From positions 372,001 through 436,000 of the forward strand of contig NZ_SACR01000002.1 in the NCBI RefSeq assembly GCF_004016505.1: a stretch of 64,000 nt of DNA, in the 5' to 3' direction. This DNA is from Rubrivivax rivuli. GTDB lineage: Bacteria; Pseudomonadota; Gammaproteobacteria; Burkholderiales; Burkholderiaceae_C. Shown here in pieces: positions 52,900-62,419 of this stretch. Each line of letters starts with the position of its first letter. Position 1 is the stretch's first letter. The notes under the pieces are model-generated. The model saw only the letters and a list, made by a program, of their open reading frames with translations. It was not told the DNA's origin and did not search any database. Made by a program: the position numbers and the translations under genes.

Positions 52900-53329
52900 G
52901 CCAGCACCAACGCCTGAGCGCCAGGCCGTCGATGTCGCGGTCGGGGTCTTGATCGATGCCGAGGGCCGCTTCCTGCTGACCAGCCGCCCTGAAGGCAAGG
53001 TCTACGCCGGCTACTGGGAGTTCCCGGGCGGCAAGCTCGAAGCCGGCGAAACCGTGGTGCAGGCGCTGCGCCGCGAGTTGCAGGAAGAACTGGGCATCAC
53101 CATCGGCCACGCCGAGCCGTGGAAGATCGACCTGATGGACTACCCGCACGCCCGCGTGCGCCTGCACTTCTGCAAGGTGTGGCAGTGGACGGGCGACTTC
53201 GAGATGCGCGAAGGCCAGACCATGGCCTGGCAGACGCTGCCGGTGCAGGTGGCGCCAGTGCTGCCCGGCACCGTGCCGGTGCTGGCCTGGCTGGCCGCCG
53301 AGCAGGGTTTCGCAGGCCCCACCCACTAG
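52892..53329 (+). CDS. mutT: 8-oxo-dGTP diphosphatase MutT
   Basis: 145 residues from GTG 52892, which overlaps the end of the DUF815 gene by eight bases. Nudix box at 46-69 (GGKLEAGET ... RELQEELGI) is intact. MutT hydrolyses 8-oxo-dGTP and prevents A:T to C:G transversions. The N-terminal strand [17 protein letters not shown] and EFPGG are typical. Translationally coupled. Confidence 0.93.
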   Translation: MAEPAPTPERQAVDVAVGVLIDAEGRFLLTSRPEGKVYAGYWEFPGGKLEAGETVVQALRRELQEELGITIGHAEPWKIDLMDYPHARVRLHFCKVWQWTGDFEMREGQTMAWQTLPVQVAPVLPGTVPVLAWLAAEQGFAGPTH

Positions 53330-53339
53330 ACTGCGGCCC

Positions 53340-53741
53340 ATGGACTGGCTCGATCAAGTGAAGTGGGATGCGCAGGGCTTGGTGCCCGTCATCGCCCAGG
53401 AGCACGGCACGAAAGACGTGCTGATGTTCGCGTGGATGAACCGCGAGGCGCTGGCCGCCACCGCGGCGCGCGGGCAGGCGGTGTACTACAGCCGCTCGCG
53501 GCAGCGCCTGTGGCACAAGGGCGAAGAGTCGGGCCACTTCCAGCAGGTGCACGAGATGCGCTTGGACTGCGACGCCGACGTCGTGCTGCTCAGCGTGACC
53601 CAGCACGGCCACGACCCCTCCATCGCGTGCCACACCGGCCGCCACAGTTGCTTCTTCCAGCGCCTGGACACCCGCGCTCCCGCGCCGCAATGGCAGGCCG
53701 TGGAGCCTGTGCTGAAAGACCCCGAGAGCATCTACAAATGA
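53340..53741 (+). CDS. hisI: phosphoribosyl-AMP cyclohydrolase HisI
   Basis: 133 residues, single-domain form. [27 protein letters not shown], the metal-site DCDADVVLL and the Cys in [12 protein letters not shown]. Third step of histidine synthesis. Overlaps hisE by four bases. Only seven bases separate a TAGACT sequence (the mutT stop context) from its ATG. Confidence 0.97.
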   Translation: MDWLDQVKWDAQGLVPVIAQEHGTKDVLMFAWMNREALAATAARGQAVYYSRSRQRLWHKGEESGHFQQVHEMRLDCDADVVLLSVTQHGHDPSIACHTGRHSCFFQRLDTRAPAPQWQAVEPVLKDPESIYK

Positions 53742-54115
53742 GCAGCAACGACACCCTGGCCCGCCTGGCCGAGGTCATCGAATCGCGCCGAGGGCAAGAC
53801 CCCGACAAAAGTTACGTCGCGCGCTTGTTTTCCAAGGGCACCGACGCCATCTTGAAGAAGGTGGGCGAAGAGGCCACCGAAGTGGTGATGGCCGCCAAGG
53901 ACGGCGGCGGCGCTGCCCTGGTGGGCGAAGTGGCCGACCTCTGGTTCCACACGATGGTGGCCCTGGCGCATTTCAACCTGAAACCGGCCGATGTGCTGGC
54001 CGAACTGGAGCGGCGTGAGGGCTTGTCGGGGCTGGAAGAATTCGCCCTGCGCAAGGCGCGCGAGCGTGAATCTGCCGAGGCCCAAGCCGCAGCGAAAGGA
54101 AGCAGCCGTGAGTGA
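53738..54115 (+). CDS. hisE: phosphoribosyl-ATP diphosphatase HisE
   Basis: 125 residues. Helical MazG-like NTPase with [30 protein letters not shown] and [13 protein letters not shown]. Second step of histidine synthesis. ATG overlaps the hisI stop (ATGA); the next gene's GTG lies inside its last codons. Confidence 0.97.
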   Translation: MSSNDTLARLAEVIESRRGQDPDKSYVARLFSKGTDAILKKVGEEATEVVMAAKDGGGAALVGEVADLWFHTMVALAHFNLKPADVLAELERREGLSGLEEFALRKARERESAEAQAAAKGSSRE

Positions 54116-54485
54116 AGTCATCGACACCGTCGACCGCGACAACAGCCTGAAGACCGTGGGTCACATCAGCTACCTGCTGCACGCCATCGTGGCCGTGGGC
54201 GCGGTGATCCCAGGCGCGCAGCCGGGCGTGGCGCTGCTGGTGGTGGCCTTCATCATCGACCTCGTCAAGCGCGGCGACGCCGTCGGCACCTGGCAAGAAT
54301 CGCACTTCGGCTGGCGCATCCGCAGTGTGGTGATCGCGGCCATCCTCTATCTCGTCACCGCACCGCTGTGGCTGCTGTTCGCGGTGCCGGGCTGGATCGC
54401 CTGGACCTGCATCTCCATCTGGTTCCTCTACCGCGTGGTGCGCGGCTGGATGAACCTGAACGGCAACCGCCCCATCGGCGCCTGA
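54108..54485 (+). CDS. DUF4870 family membrane protein
   Basis: 125 residues from GTG 54108 with GAAAGGA upstream. About three membrane helices ([11 protein letters not shown]..., [35 protein letters not shown]). Typical DUF4870 (TIGR/Tic20-like) protein of unknown function, regularly placed between hisE and hinT in Burkholderiales. Overlaps hisE by eight bases. Confidence 0.88.
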   Translation: MSEVIDTVDRDNSLKTVGHISYLLHAIVAVGAVIPGAQPGVALLVVAFIIDLVKRGDAVGTWQESHFGWRIRSVVIAAILYLVTAPLWLLFAVPGWIAWTCISIWFLYRVVRGWMNLNGNRPIGA

Positions 54486-54515
54486 AACCCCGCCACTTCC
54501 TTCCCCCTTGTACCC

Positions 54516-54866
54516 ATGAGCAGCGCCGACCCGAACTGCATCTTCTGCAAGATCGTCGCCGGGCAGATCCCTGCCAAGAAGGTCTTCGAAGACGATCAAC
54601 TGCTGGCCTTCCACGACATCGCGCCGTGGGCGCCGGTTCACGTGCTGGTGATTCCCAAGCAGCACATCGCGACGCTGGCCGACGTGGGACCCGAGCACGA
54701 CGCGCTGCTCGGGCGCATGCTGGGCCTCGCGCCGCAGCTGATGAAACAGCTGGGCGTGACGGGGGGCTTCCGCACCGTCATCAACACCGGGCCCGACGGC
54801 GGGCAGGAGGTCTACCACCTCCACATGCACGTGATGGGCGGGCCCCGGCCCTGGGCCAAGGGCTGA
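54516..54866 (+). CDS. hinT: HIT family purine nucleoside phosphoramidase (HinT)
   Basis: 116 residues. CIFCKIVAGQIPA with zinc-type cysteines, HVLVIPKQHI, and the histidine triad HLHMHV (HxHxHxx). Hydrolyses adenosine phosphoramidates. Follows DUF4870 by 30 bases. Confidence 0.96.
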   Translation: MSSADPNCIFCKIVAGQIPAKKVFEDDQLLAFHDIAPWAPVHVLVIPKQHIATLADVGPEHDALLGRMLGLAPQLMKQLGVTGGFRTVINTGPDGGQEVYHLHMHVMGGPRPWAKG

Positions 54867-54931
54867 ATTCAGCGGGCCTGGTGCGGTGCGGGGTGAGACC
54901 CGCCTGCCACAGGCCCTTCACGCATCAACCG

Positions 54932-54937
54932 TAGAAT
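54932..54937 (+). promoter_or_regulatory. candidate -10 element for tatABC
   Basis: TAGAAT followed by CGCGGGC, 31 bases before the tatA ATG at 54969, which itself has TAGGAGAGAG as RBS. Good -10 match, no clear -35. Suggests tatABC can be expressed apart from the his genes. Confidence 0.45.
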
Positions 54938-54968
54938 CGCGGGCTTCGCCTTCGTTAGGAGAGAGATC

Positions 54969-55208
54969 ATGGGTTCGTTCAGCATCTGGCATTGGCTGAT
55001 CGTTTTGCTGGTCGTCGTGGTCATCTTCGGCACCAAGAAACTTCGCAACATCGGCAGCGACCTCGGCGGCGCCGTCAAGGGCTTCAAGGAAGGCATGAAG
55101 ACCGGCGGTGACGACACGCCCGCGGCCGACACGCCGGCACAACAGGTCACCACCGCCAAGCGCAGCGACGCCAACACGGTGGACGTGGACGCGAAGACCA
55201 AGAGCTGA
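54969..55208 (+). CDS. tatA: twin-arginine translocase subunit TatA
   Basis: 79 residues: membrane helix ([15 protein letters not shown]), the [21 protein letters not shown] hinge plus amphipathic helix, and a polar tail. Forms the pore-forming oligomer of the Tat system. RBS AGGAGAG. First of tatABC. Confidence 0.97.
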   Translation: MGSFSIWHWLIVLLVVVVIFGTKKLRNIGSDLGGAVKGFKEGMKTGGDDTPAADTPAQQVTTAKRSDANTVDVDAKTKS

Positions 55209-55248
55209 GCCGCTTGACTGAAGCTGCTCCTGCTGCGGCGCTGACGCC

Positions 55249-55770
55249 ATGATGGACTTCGGCCTCGACAAGCTGGCGCTCATCGGCGCCGTGGCCCTGG
55301 TGGTCATCGGCCCCGAAAAGCTGCCGCGCGTGGCGCGCACCGTGGGTGCGCTCTTCGGCAAGGCACAGCGCTACGTCTCCGACGTCAAGGCCGAGGTGAA
55401 CCGCAGCATCGAGCTCGAAGAGCTCAAGAAGATGAAGACGCAGTTCGAGGACGCCGCGCGCAACGTGGAAGACACGGTGCGCAGCGAGGTCAACTCGGCC
55501 AGTGCCGCCTTCGACAATGAATGGGCCTCGGCCACCGCCGGCCTGGACGGCGATGGCACGAACAGCGGTTCCAGCAGCATCGGCTACGAGCCGCTGGCCT
55601 CGCCGCCGCCCTACTACACGCACCCCAAGAAGAACTGGCGCCTGAAGCGTGGGGCCACGCCCCAGTGGTACAAGCAGCGCAACGGCGTGCGCACCAAGGC
55701 GCTGTCGGGCGCGGCCCGCGTGGCGCGCTTCCGTCCCAAGGCCGGCGCCGGGTCGTCCACAGGCCGATGA
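55249..55770 (+). CDS. tatB: twin-arginine translocase subunit TatB
   Basis: 173 residues. N-terminal helix [22 protein letters not shown] with the conserved Glu-Lys-Leu-Pro, a long amphipathic helix with coiled-coil character, and a C-terminal basic/Ser-rich tail ([16 protein letters not shown]...). TatB with TatC binds the twin-arginine signal. Stop overlaps the tatC ATG by four bases. Confidence 0.96.
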   Translation: MMDFGLDKLALIGAVALVVIGPEKLPRVARTVGALFGKAQRYVSDVKAEVNRSIELEELKKMKTQFEDAARNVEDTVRSEVNSASAAFDNEWASATAGLDGDGTNSGSSSIGYEPLASPPPYYTHPKKNWRLKRGATPQWYKQRNGVRTKALSGAARVARFRPKAGAGSSTGR

Positions 55771-56564
55771 GCAGCAGCAACGACAACAAGCCCGACGAGC
55801 TCGCCGGCACCGAAGCGCCTTTCGTCTCGCACCTGGTCGAGCTGCGCGACCGGCTGATCCGCGCTGTCATCGCCGTGGGCGTGGTGTTCGGCGCGCTGTG
55901 TGTCTGGCCTGGCCCCGCGGGCTTGTACGACCTGCTGGCCGCGCCCATGGTGGCGCATCTGCCGGCCGACACCAAGCTGATCGCCACCAACGTGATCTCG
56001 CCCATCCTGGTGCCGCTGAAGATCACGTTGATGGCAGCCTTCATGGTGGCCTTGCCGGTGGTGCTGTACCAGCTGTGGGCCTTCGTGGCGCCGGGGCTGT
56101 ATTCGCACGAGAAGAAGCTGGTGCTGCCGCTGGTGGTGAGCAGCACCATTCTCTTCATCGCCGGCGTGGCCTTCTGCTACTTCCTGGTGATTCCAGGGAT
56201 GAGCAAGTTCATCCAGGCCTTCGCGCCGACCACCATCACGGCCGCGCCGGACATCGAGCAGTACTTCGGCTTCGTGCTGACGCTGTTTCTCGTCTTCGGC
56301 ATCGCCTTCGAGGTGCCGATTGCCGTGGTGGTGTTGGCGCGCATGGGCATCGTCACGCTGGAGCAACTGCGCGCCTGGCGCGGCTACTTCATCGTTGCCA
56401 GCTTCATCGTCGCCGCCGTGGTGACCCCGCCCGACGTCATCAGCCAGCTGGCCTTGGCCATCCCGATGTGCATCCTGTACGAGATCGGCATCATCGCCGC
56501 CGGCCTCCTCATCAAGCACACCAAGGCCCCCGACGCCGAAACCGACGCCAAGCCGTCGGCCTGA
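55767..56564 (+). CDS. tatC: twin-arginine translocase subunit TatC
   Basis: 265 residues, six membrane segments. [19 protein letters not shown] at the start, ...[21 protein letters not shown] and the TatC signature [20 protein letters not shown]. Receptor for folded Tat substrates. Ends a run from argB; convergent with gspF across a gap with two strong hairpins. Confidence 0.97.
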   Translation: MSSSNDNKPDELAGTEAPFVSHLVELRDRLIRAVIAVGVVFGALCVWPGPAGLYDLLAAPMVAHLPADTKLIATNVISPILVPLKITLMAAFMVALPVVLYQLWAFVAPGLYSHEKKLVLPLVVSSTILFIAGVAFCYFLVIPGMSKFIQAFAPTTITAAPDIEQYFGFVLTLFLVFGIAFEVPIAVVVLARMGIVTLEQLRAWRGYFIVASFIVAAVVTPPDVISQLALAIPMCILYEIGIIAAGLLIKHTKAPDAETDAKPSA

Positions 56565-56622
56565 AGCCGAGCACCAGCTCCGGCCACCGGGCGCGCGAAG
56601 CGCCGCCCACGTTCAAGCCAGA

Positions 56623-56652
56623 GGCCGTGCCCGGGTCCCCCGGGCACAGGCC
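56623..56652. terminator. GC-rich hairpin downstream of tatC
   Basis: A 9-base perfect stem GTGCCCGGG/CCCGGGCAC with TCC loop, extended outward by GGCC/GGCC past one bulged A. Lies 60 bases after tatC. Likely limits read-through, but no U-tract. Confidence 0.45.
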
Positions 56653-56722
56653 GAACCTCCCCCTCGGGTGGGGTGAGCCGGCGCCGAACAAGCGCCTGCG
56701 CGCTTGTGAGTGGCTGGCGAAC

Positions 56723-56748
56723 GGTCTCGGGCTTGCAAGCCCGAGACC
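56723..56748. terminator. perfect 26-base palindrome between tatC and gspF
   Basis: GGTCTCGGGCTTG joined to its exact reverse complement with no loop. It lies 26 bases from the end of gspF on the opposite strand. Possible bidirectional terminator, or a protein-binding site; no U-tract. Confidence 0.45.
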
Positions 56749-56773
56749 GGCGAGCGCAGCGAGCTGGGGGGCC

Positions 56774-57991
56774 CTATTTCACCCAGGTATTCAGCTGAAT
56801 GATCGGCATCAGCACCGCCAGCATGATGACCACCACCACGCCGCCCATGCCCACGATGAGCAGCGGCTCCAGGATGGTGGCGGCGCTCAGCGCGCGGCGC
56901 TGCACCTCGGCCGACATCTGCTTGGAAGCGCGCTGCAGCATCTGCGGCAGCTGACCCGTCTGCTCACCCAGCCGCGCGAACATCGCCAGCAGCCCGGGAA
57001 AGCGTTTCTTGCCCGCCAGCGCGCTGGCCAGCGGTGCGCCCTCGCGCACCTGCACCAGCGCGTCCAGCGCATCCGCGCGCATCGCACGGTTGCCCAAGGT
57101 CTCGGCCGCGGCCTGCAGCGCCTTCAGGATGGGCACGCCCGCCCCGGCCAGCATGGCCAGCGTGCCGCCGAAACGCGCGGCGTTGTAACCCCGTGCCAGG
57201 CGGCCGAAGAGCGGCAGGTTCAGGAAGGCCGCATCGGTGCGTTCGCGAAAGGCTTCGTTACGCCGCGCCAGCACGAAGGCCGTGATGCCGCCCGTGGCCA
57301 GCAGCGCCACCGCCCAGCCCCAGTTGCGCACGAAACTGCTCACGCCCAGCATCGCCACCGTCAGGAAAGGCAGCGCGCGCTTGCCGGTGGTGAAGACATT
57401 GGCGATCTGCGGCACCACGAAGGTGACCAGCACGATCACGATGATCAGTGCCACCAGCGAGACGATGGCCGGGTAGAGCATCGCGCCCAGCACCTTGCTG
57501 CGCAGGGCCTGGCGGTCCTCCAGGTCGTCGGCCAGGCGTTCGAGCACCGCGCCCAGGGCACCGCTCTGCTCACCCGCGGCCACCACGGCGCGGTAGATCT
57601 CGTCGAACTCGCGCGGCGCGGTGCCGAGTGCGCGGCCAAAGGAACTGCCGGCGTTGACCTCGCTCTTCAAATGCGCCACCAGCTCGCGCTGGCGCGGGTT
57701 TTCGGCCTCGTCGGCCAGCGCCGTGAGAGCCCGCTCCAGCGGCAGGCCCGAGCCCACCAGGCCAGCGAGCTGCCGCGTCCACACCGCCAGGCTGGTGGCC
57801 GAGAACACACGCCGCGTGAAGCGCGCGCCCGCGCTGTTGTCGGTGGCGGCCATCGTGACGGCCGTCACCCCCAGCGGCACCAGATCGCGCCCGCGCAGCT
57901 GCTGCCGCGCGGCCTTCACGTTGTCGGCTTCCAGCAGGCCGCTCTGGGCCTTGCCGGCGGCATCCAGCGCTTCGAAACGGTAGGCGGGCAT
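56774..57991 (-). CDS. gspF: type II secretion inner-membrane platform protein GspF
   Basis: 405 residues. GspF repeats: ATSLAVWTRQLAGLVGSGLPLERALTALADE and its second copy AARFGGTLAMLAGAGVPILKALQAAA, each followed by membrane helices near 170, 220 and 375. Platform subunit that couples to GspE. Last gene of the visible gsp operon; starts two bases after gspE. Confidence 0.95.
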   Translation of the reverse strand: MPAYRFEALDAAGKAQSGLLEADNVKAARQQLRGRDLVPLGVTAVTMAATDNSAGARFTRRVFSATSLAVWTRQLAGLVGSGLPLERALTALADEAENPRQRELVAHLKSEVNAGSSFGRALGTAPREFDEIYRAVVAAGEQSGALGAVLERLADDLEDRQALRSKVLGAMLYPAIVSLVALIIVIVLVTFVVPQIANVFTTGKRALPFLTVAMLGVSSFVRNWGWAVALLATGGITAFVLARRNEAFRERTDAAFLNLPLFGRLARGYNAARFGGTLAMLAGAGVPILKALQAAAETLGNRAMRADALDALVQVREGAPLASALAGKKRFPGLLAMFARLGEQTGQLPQMLQRASKQMSAEVQRRALSAATILEPLLIVGMGGVVVVIMLAVLMPIIQLNTWVK

Positions 57992-57993
57992 GG

Positions 57994-59430
57994 CTAGTCG
58001 CGCGTGACCCGGATCACTTCTTCCAGCGAGGTGATGCCTTCACGCACCAGCCGCTCACCGTCTTCCCGCATGCTCTTCAGGCCCGCGGCGCGCGCGGCCG
58101 CCACCAGGTCCTGCTCGGGCGCACGGCTGTGGATCAGCGCCTGCACCTGCTCGTCCACACGCATCAGCTCGTAGACGCCGGTGCGGCCCTTGTAGCCCGT
58201 CATGCTGCATTTCTCGCAACCCACGGGGTGCCAGCGCGGCTGGCCGTCTTCGCCATCGTCGCCGCGCTTCTTGCAGTGCGGGCACAGCTTGCGCACCAGA
58301 CGCTGCGCCAGCACGCCCAGCAGGCTGCTGCTCAGCAGGAAGGGTTCCACGCCCATGTCGATCAGGCGCGTGACGCTGCTGGGCGCATCGTTGGTGTGCA
58401 CGGTGGCCAGCACGAGGTGGCCCGTCAGGCTGGCCTGGATGGCGATGCTGGCGGTCTCGTGGTCGCGGATCTCGCCGATCATGATCACGTCAGGGTCCTG
58501 CCGCAGGATGGCGCGCAGGGCCTTGGCGAAAGTCAGGTCGATCTTCGGGTTCACCTGCGTCTGGCCGATGCCGGCCAGCTCGTACTCCACCGGGTCTTCC
58601 ACGGTCAGCACGTTGGTGGTGGCGGTGTCCACGCGGCCCAGGCTGGCGTAGAGCGTGGTGGTCTTGCCGCTGCCGGTGGGGCCGGTCACGAGCACGATGC
58701 CGTGCGGCTGCTGCACCAGGCGGTCGAAGCTCTTGAGCACCTCGCCGTCCATGCCCAAGCCTTCCAGCGTGAAGCGGCTCTCGGTCTTGTCCAGCAGGCG
58801 CAGCACGGCGCGTTCGCCGTGCGAAGAGGGCAGCGTGCTCACGCGCACGTCGATGGCGCGGCCGCCGATGCGCAAGGAGATGCGGCCGTCCTGCGGCAGG
58901 CGCTTCTCGGCGATGTCGAGCTCGGCCATGATCTTCAGCCGGCTGATCAGCGCCGCGTGCAGCGCCTTGTTGGGCTGCACCACCTCGCGCAACGTGCCGT
59001 CCACGCGGAAGCGCACGCTGCTGCTGCGCTCGTAGGGCTCGATGTGGATGTCGCTGGCGCCGTCCTTCGCGGCCTGCGTCAGCAGTGCATTGAGCATGCG
59101 GATGATGGGGGCGTCGTCTGCGGCCTCCAGCAGGTCTTCCACCGCGGGCAGGTCTTGCATCATGCGGCTGAGGTCGACGCCGCTTTCCACCTCTCCGATG
59201 ACGGCGGCGGCGCTGCTTTCACCGCCCGCGTAGGCCGCGGCGATGCGCTGCACCAGCGTGCTGCTGTTCTCGCGCTCGAAGGCAGCCACATCGAACAGCC
59301 GGCCGACCTCGGCCAGCGCCGAGGGCGAGGTGGTCTCGGCGGCCCACAGCGCGAGTTGCTCGCCGTCGTCTTCGAGCAGCAGCGTGTGCGCCTTGGCGTA
59401 GGCGTAGGGCAGGGGGTGACGCACGGCCAT
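57994..59430 (-). CDS. gspE: type II secretion ATPase GspE
   Basis: 478 residues. Walker [13 protein letters not shown] near 245, Asp box, Walker [13 protein letters not shown], His box (LATVHTNDA) and the C-terminal zinc-type CPHCKK...GCEKC. Cytoplasmic motor for pseudopilus assembly. The N-terminal part is short compared with xcp/pul GspE, as in other betaproteobacteria. Confidence 0.95.
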   Translation of the reverse strand: MAVRHPLPYAYAKAHTLLLEDDGEQLALWAAETTSPSALAEVGRLFDVAAFERENSSTLVQRIAAAYAGGESSAAAVIGEVESGVDLSRMMQDLPAVEDLLEAADDAPIIRMLNALLTQAAKDGASDIHIEPYERSSSVRFRVDGTLREVVQPNKALHAALISRLKIMAELDIAEKRLPQDGRISLRIGGRAIDVRVSTLPSSHGERAVLRLLDKTESRFTLEGLGMDGEVLKSFDRLVQQPHGIVLVTGPTGSGKTTTLYASLGRVDTATTNVLTVEDPVEYELAGIGQTQVNPKIDLTFAKALRAILRQDPDVIMIGEIRDHETASIAIQASLTGHLVLATVHTNDAPSSVTRLIDMGVEPFLLSSSLLGVLAQRLVRKLCPHCKKRGDDGEDGQPRWHPVGCEKCSMTGYKGRTGVYELMRVDEQVQALIHSRAPEQDLVAAARAAGLKSMREDGERLVREGITSLEEVIRVTRD

Positions 59431-59451
59431 GGCAGTGTCCCGGGCCTGCGA

Positions 59452-61593
59452 TCAGGGGCGCGGTGCCGGTGCGGGCGCGGCAGCCGGGGCGCTGCCCAAG
59501 GGCTGGCTGGCCGAGGGCCGCGCCGGCAGCACCGGCGATTCGTTGATCGGCATCACCACGCTGGGCGCAGGCTGCGCGTCTTGCTGGCGGCCGCGCATTT
59601 GCTCGTAGCGGTCGGCCGAGAAGCGGTTGGCGGCCTCGGCGTCGCGCATCACGATGGGCCGCAGGAAGACCATCAGGTTGGTGCGGCGGCGTTCGCGGCT
59701 CTCGCTGCGGAACAGCGCGCCGAGCCAGGGGATGTCGCCCAGCAGCGGCACCTTGCTCTGGTTGGTGACGAAACGGTCTTCGATCAGGCCGCCCAGCACG
59801 AGGATCTCGCCGTCGTCCACCACCACCGCGCCTTCGTAGCTGCGCTTGGTGGTGCTGGGGCCGGCGTTGGTGGTGCCGGCCGCGGTGTCCTGCTTGACGC
59901 TGCTCTGCTCCTGGAAGATGGTCATGCGCACCGCGCCGCCCTCGCCGATCTGCGGGCGGATGCGCAGCGTGATGCCGACGTCTTTCCGCTCGATGGTCTG
60001 GAAGGGGTTGGTGGTGGCGCCGCTGGTGCCGCCCACGCCGGTGAACTGGCCGGTGATGAAGGGCACGTTCTCGCCGACGACGATCTTGGCTTCTTCGTTG
60101 TCCAGCGTGATCAGCGTCGGCGTGCTGACGATGTTGGTCTGCGCCTGGCTCTGCAGCATGCGCGCGATGGCCGCCAGCGAGGTGACGCCGTTGTAGGCCC
60201 GCAGCAAGCCCACGTTCAGGCCCTGGCCGAGGTTGATCTGCCCCTGCACCGCGCCGGTGTTGACGCTGATGATGTTGCCCACGCCGCCGGCGGGCGTGAA
60301 GTTGGTGCCGCCGGCCAGGCCGGTGCGGTCGCCGCTCTGGCCCAGCAGCCCCTGCCACTGGAAGCCGAAGTCGGCCGCGTCGCCGCCGGCCACCTCGACG
60401 ATCATGCTTTCGATGTAGACCTGCGCGCGGCGCGTGTCGAGCTGGTCGATGAGCGCGCGCACCTGCTTGTAGAGCGGCTCGGGCGCCGTGATGATCAGCG
60501 AGTTCGTCGCCGGGTCGGCCTGGATGAAGCCGCCCGTGCTGGGCTGGGCGGCGCCCGCCACGGCACCGCCGCCCGTGCCCTGGCTGCCCGGCGTGCCCTG
60601 GGGCGCCCCCGTGGGGGCAGTGCCCGCGCCGGGCGTGGCCACGCTGCCGGTGCTGGCCGCAGCGCTGCCGCTGGCCCCGGTGCCGAAAGCCCCGAAGGCC
60701 GCGCGCACCACCGTGGCCAGGCGCGTGGCCTCGGCGTTTTTCAGGTGCACGACCCACATGCCGCCGCCCGGGCCCAGCAGCGTGCTGGGGCGGTCGAGCT
60801 GCGCGATGGTGGCGCGCACCTGCGCCAGGCGCGCGGGGTTGGCGGCCTTCACCAGCAAGGCGTTGGCCCGCGAGTCGGCCACCACGGTGGTGCCGCCGCC
60901 AGCGTTGGGCACACCGGGCACGGCGGCAGCGGAGGCATCGCTCAGGCGCTGCACCAGCGGCGCCAGGTCGGCGGCCACGGCGTGCTGCAGCGGCACCACC
61001 TCCACGCCCGTGCTGGACGGCAGGTCGAGCGCCGCGATGATGCGGCCGATGCGCTCGAGGTTGCCGGCGTAGTCGGTGATGACCAGCGAGTTGCTCGCCG
61101 GGTTGGCGTTGATGGTGTTGTTGGCGCTGATCAGGGGCCGCAGGATGGGCACGAGGTTGTTCGGGTTCTCGTGGCGCAGCGAGAAGATCTGCGTGATGAC
61201 CTGGTCACCCTTGGCCCCCACCTCACCCACCGACACCGTGCCGGTCTGCAGCTTGGCATCGGCCTCGGGCACCACCTTCAGCAGGCCCCCGCTCTCCACC
61301 ACCGAGAAGCCCAGGCCGCGCAGCGCGCTCTGGTAGCTCTGCCAGGCCTGGCGGATGGTCTGCGGCTGTTCGCTGTAGACGGTGATGGTGCCCTTCACGC
61401 GCGGGTCGACCACGATGGCGCGGCCGATCATCGCGGCGAAGGCGCGCGTGACGCCTTCGATGTCGGCGTTGACGAAGTTCACCGTCACCGGTGCGCGCGA
61501 GCGCGTCGGGAGGTCCTGCGCGCCGGCGGGCAGTTGCGCCAGCAAGGCCAGGGCCAAGGCACAGCGGCCGAGTTGCCGAAGGTTCATGCTCAT
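59452..61593 (-). CDS. gspD: type II secretion secretin GspD
   Basis: 713 residues. Signal peptide (CALALALLAQLPAGAQ), then N0/N1-N3 domains (VNFVNADIEGVTRAFAAMIGRAIVVDP), secretin domain with VPLLGDIPWLGALFRSES and the VFLRPIVM end. Two starts are possible: ATG 61593, which overlaps the gspN stop, or ATG 61587, which has AGGA five bases ahead. Outer-membrane channel. The Pro/Ala-rich C-terminus is unstructured. Confidence 0.94.
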   Translation of the reverse strand: MSMNLRQLGRCALALALLAQLPAGAQDLPTRSRAPVTVNFVNADIEGVTRAFAAMIGRAIVVDPRVKGTITVYSEQPQTIRQAWQSYQSALRGLGFSVVESGGLLKVVPEADAKLQTGTVSVGEVGAKGDQVITQIFSLRHENPNNLVPILRPLISANNTINANPASNSLVITDYAGNLERIGRIIAALDLPSSTGVEVVPLQHAVAADLAPLVQRLSDASAAAVPGVPNAGGGTTVVADSRANALLVKAANPARLAQVRATIAQLDRPSTLLGPGGGMWVVHLKNAEATRLATVVRAAFGAFGTGASGSAAASTGSVATPGAGTAPTGAPQGTPGSQGTGGGAVAGAAQPSTGGFIQADPATNSLIITAPEPLYKQVRALIDQLDTRRAQVYIESMIVEVAGGDAADFGFQWQGLLGQSGDRTGLAGGTNFTPAGGVGNIISVNTGAVQGQINLGQGLNVGLLRAYNGVTSLAAIARMLQSQAQTNIVSTPTLITLDNEEAKIVVGENVPFITGQFTGVGGTSGATTNPFQTIERKDVGITLRIRPQIGEGGAVRMTIFQEQSSVKQDTAAGTTNAGPSTTKRSYEGAVVVDDGEILVLGGLIEDRFVTNQSKVPLLGDIPWLGALFRSESRERRRTNLMVFLRPIVMRDAEAANRFSADRYEQMRGRQQDAQPAPSVVMPINESPVLPARPSASQPLGSAPAAAPAPAPRP

Positions 61594-62417
61594 CCTATGG
61601 AAATGATCGACGACGCGCCCTGGCGCCGCCCGATGATGTTCAGCAGGTTGCCCAAGGCGGCTTCGTAGCCGCCGGCCGCGCTGGCCTGGCCGCGGAAACG
61701 CAGGCGCGAGGCGGCGCCGCTGCCCAGCAGTTCACCGCTGCCGCTGAGCTGCAGCGCGCCTTCGGTGGTGAGCAGCTGCAGCCGCGCGGGCTGCTCGCCG
61801 GCGGCATCGCCGCTCAGCGTGAGGCGGTAGCTGCCCAGGCTGTCCAGCGTCGACAGGCGGGAAGCGAGGGTGGCCAAGGTCAGGTCGAGCCGCCCGGTGA
61901 AGCGCCAACGGCCCTGCACCTGCTCCAGCACCAGGCCGGGGCTGCTGAGCTGCAGCGTGCCCGTGGGCCGGAGCGTGTTCCAGGGTGTGCCCAGGCCTGT
62001 GAGCCAAGCGGCCGGCCATTGCCCGAAGGCGGGGCCAGGGCCGGCGGCGAGGCCCGTGCCCGCGTCGGCACCAGCCGCCGGCAACTCCAGCCGCACACGG
62101 CCGAGCCCGAAGGCCACCCGCAGCGGCTGCTCGCCATTGATGCAGCAAGGCTGGCTCGCGTGCAGCGTGAAACCCGCGCCAGTGGGGCGCAGTCGCCAGT
62201 GCAGGCGGTCGGGCAAGGCGCTGGCGTCGCGGCTGCCCTCGCCGCCGGTCAGTATCAGCACGGCATTGCCGTTCCACACCGTGCCACGTGCGTCGGCCAG
62301 CAGCAGACGCTGCCCCGTGGCCGAGGCCAGGGCGCCGGCCAGCCAGGCTGCGGGCGCAAAGGCCACCAAGGCCACCAGGACCCCCGTGGCCGCACCGGCG
62401 ACAGCCCAGCGCTTCAT
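61590..62417 (-). CDS. gspN: type II secretion protein GspN
   Basis: 275 residues. One N-terminal membrane helix, then beta-rich periplasmic domain with the GspN-like GQRLLLADARGTVWNGNAVL and WRLRPTGAGFTL. Minor assembly component, often missing elsewhere. Three bases after gspM, ends overlapping gspD. Confidence 0.83.
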   Translation of the reverse strand: MKRWAVAGAATGVLVALVAFAPAAWLAGALASATGQRLLLADARGTVWNGNAVLILTGGEGSRDASALPDRLHWRLRPTGAGFTLHASQPCCINGEQPLRVAFGLGRVRLELPAAGADAGTGLAAGPGPAFGQWPAAWLTGLGTPWNTLRPTGTLQLSSPGLVLEQVQGRWRFTGRLDLTLATLASRLSTLDSLGSYRLTLSGDAAGEQPARLQLLTTEGALQLSGSGELLGSGAASRLRFRGQASAAGGYEAALGNLLNIIGRRQGASSIISIG

Positions 62418-62419
62418 CG

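Noticed and set aside
58129..61668. 1179-codon plus frame across gspE and gspD
   Set aside because: GC-driven open frame, low-complexity His/Gln/Ala/Val composition; gspD and gspE are certain.
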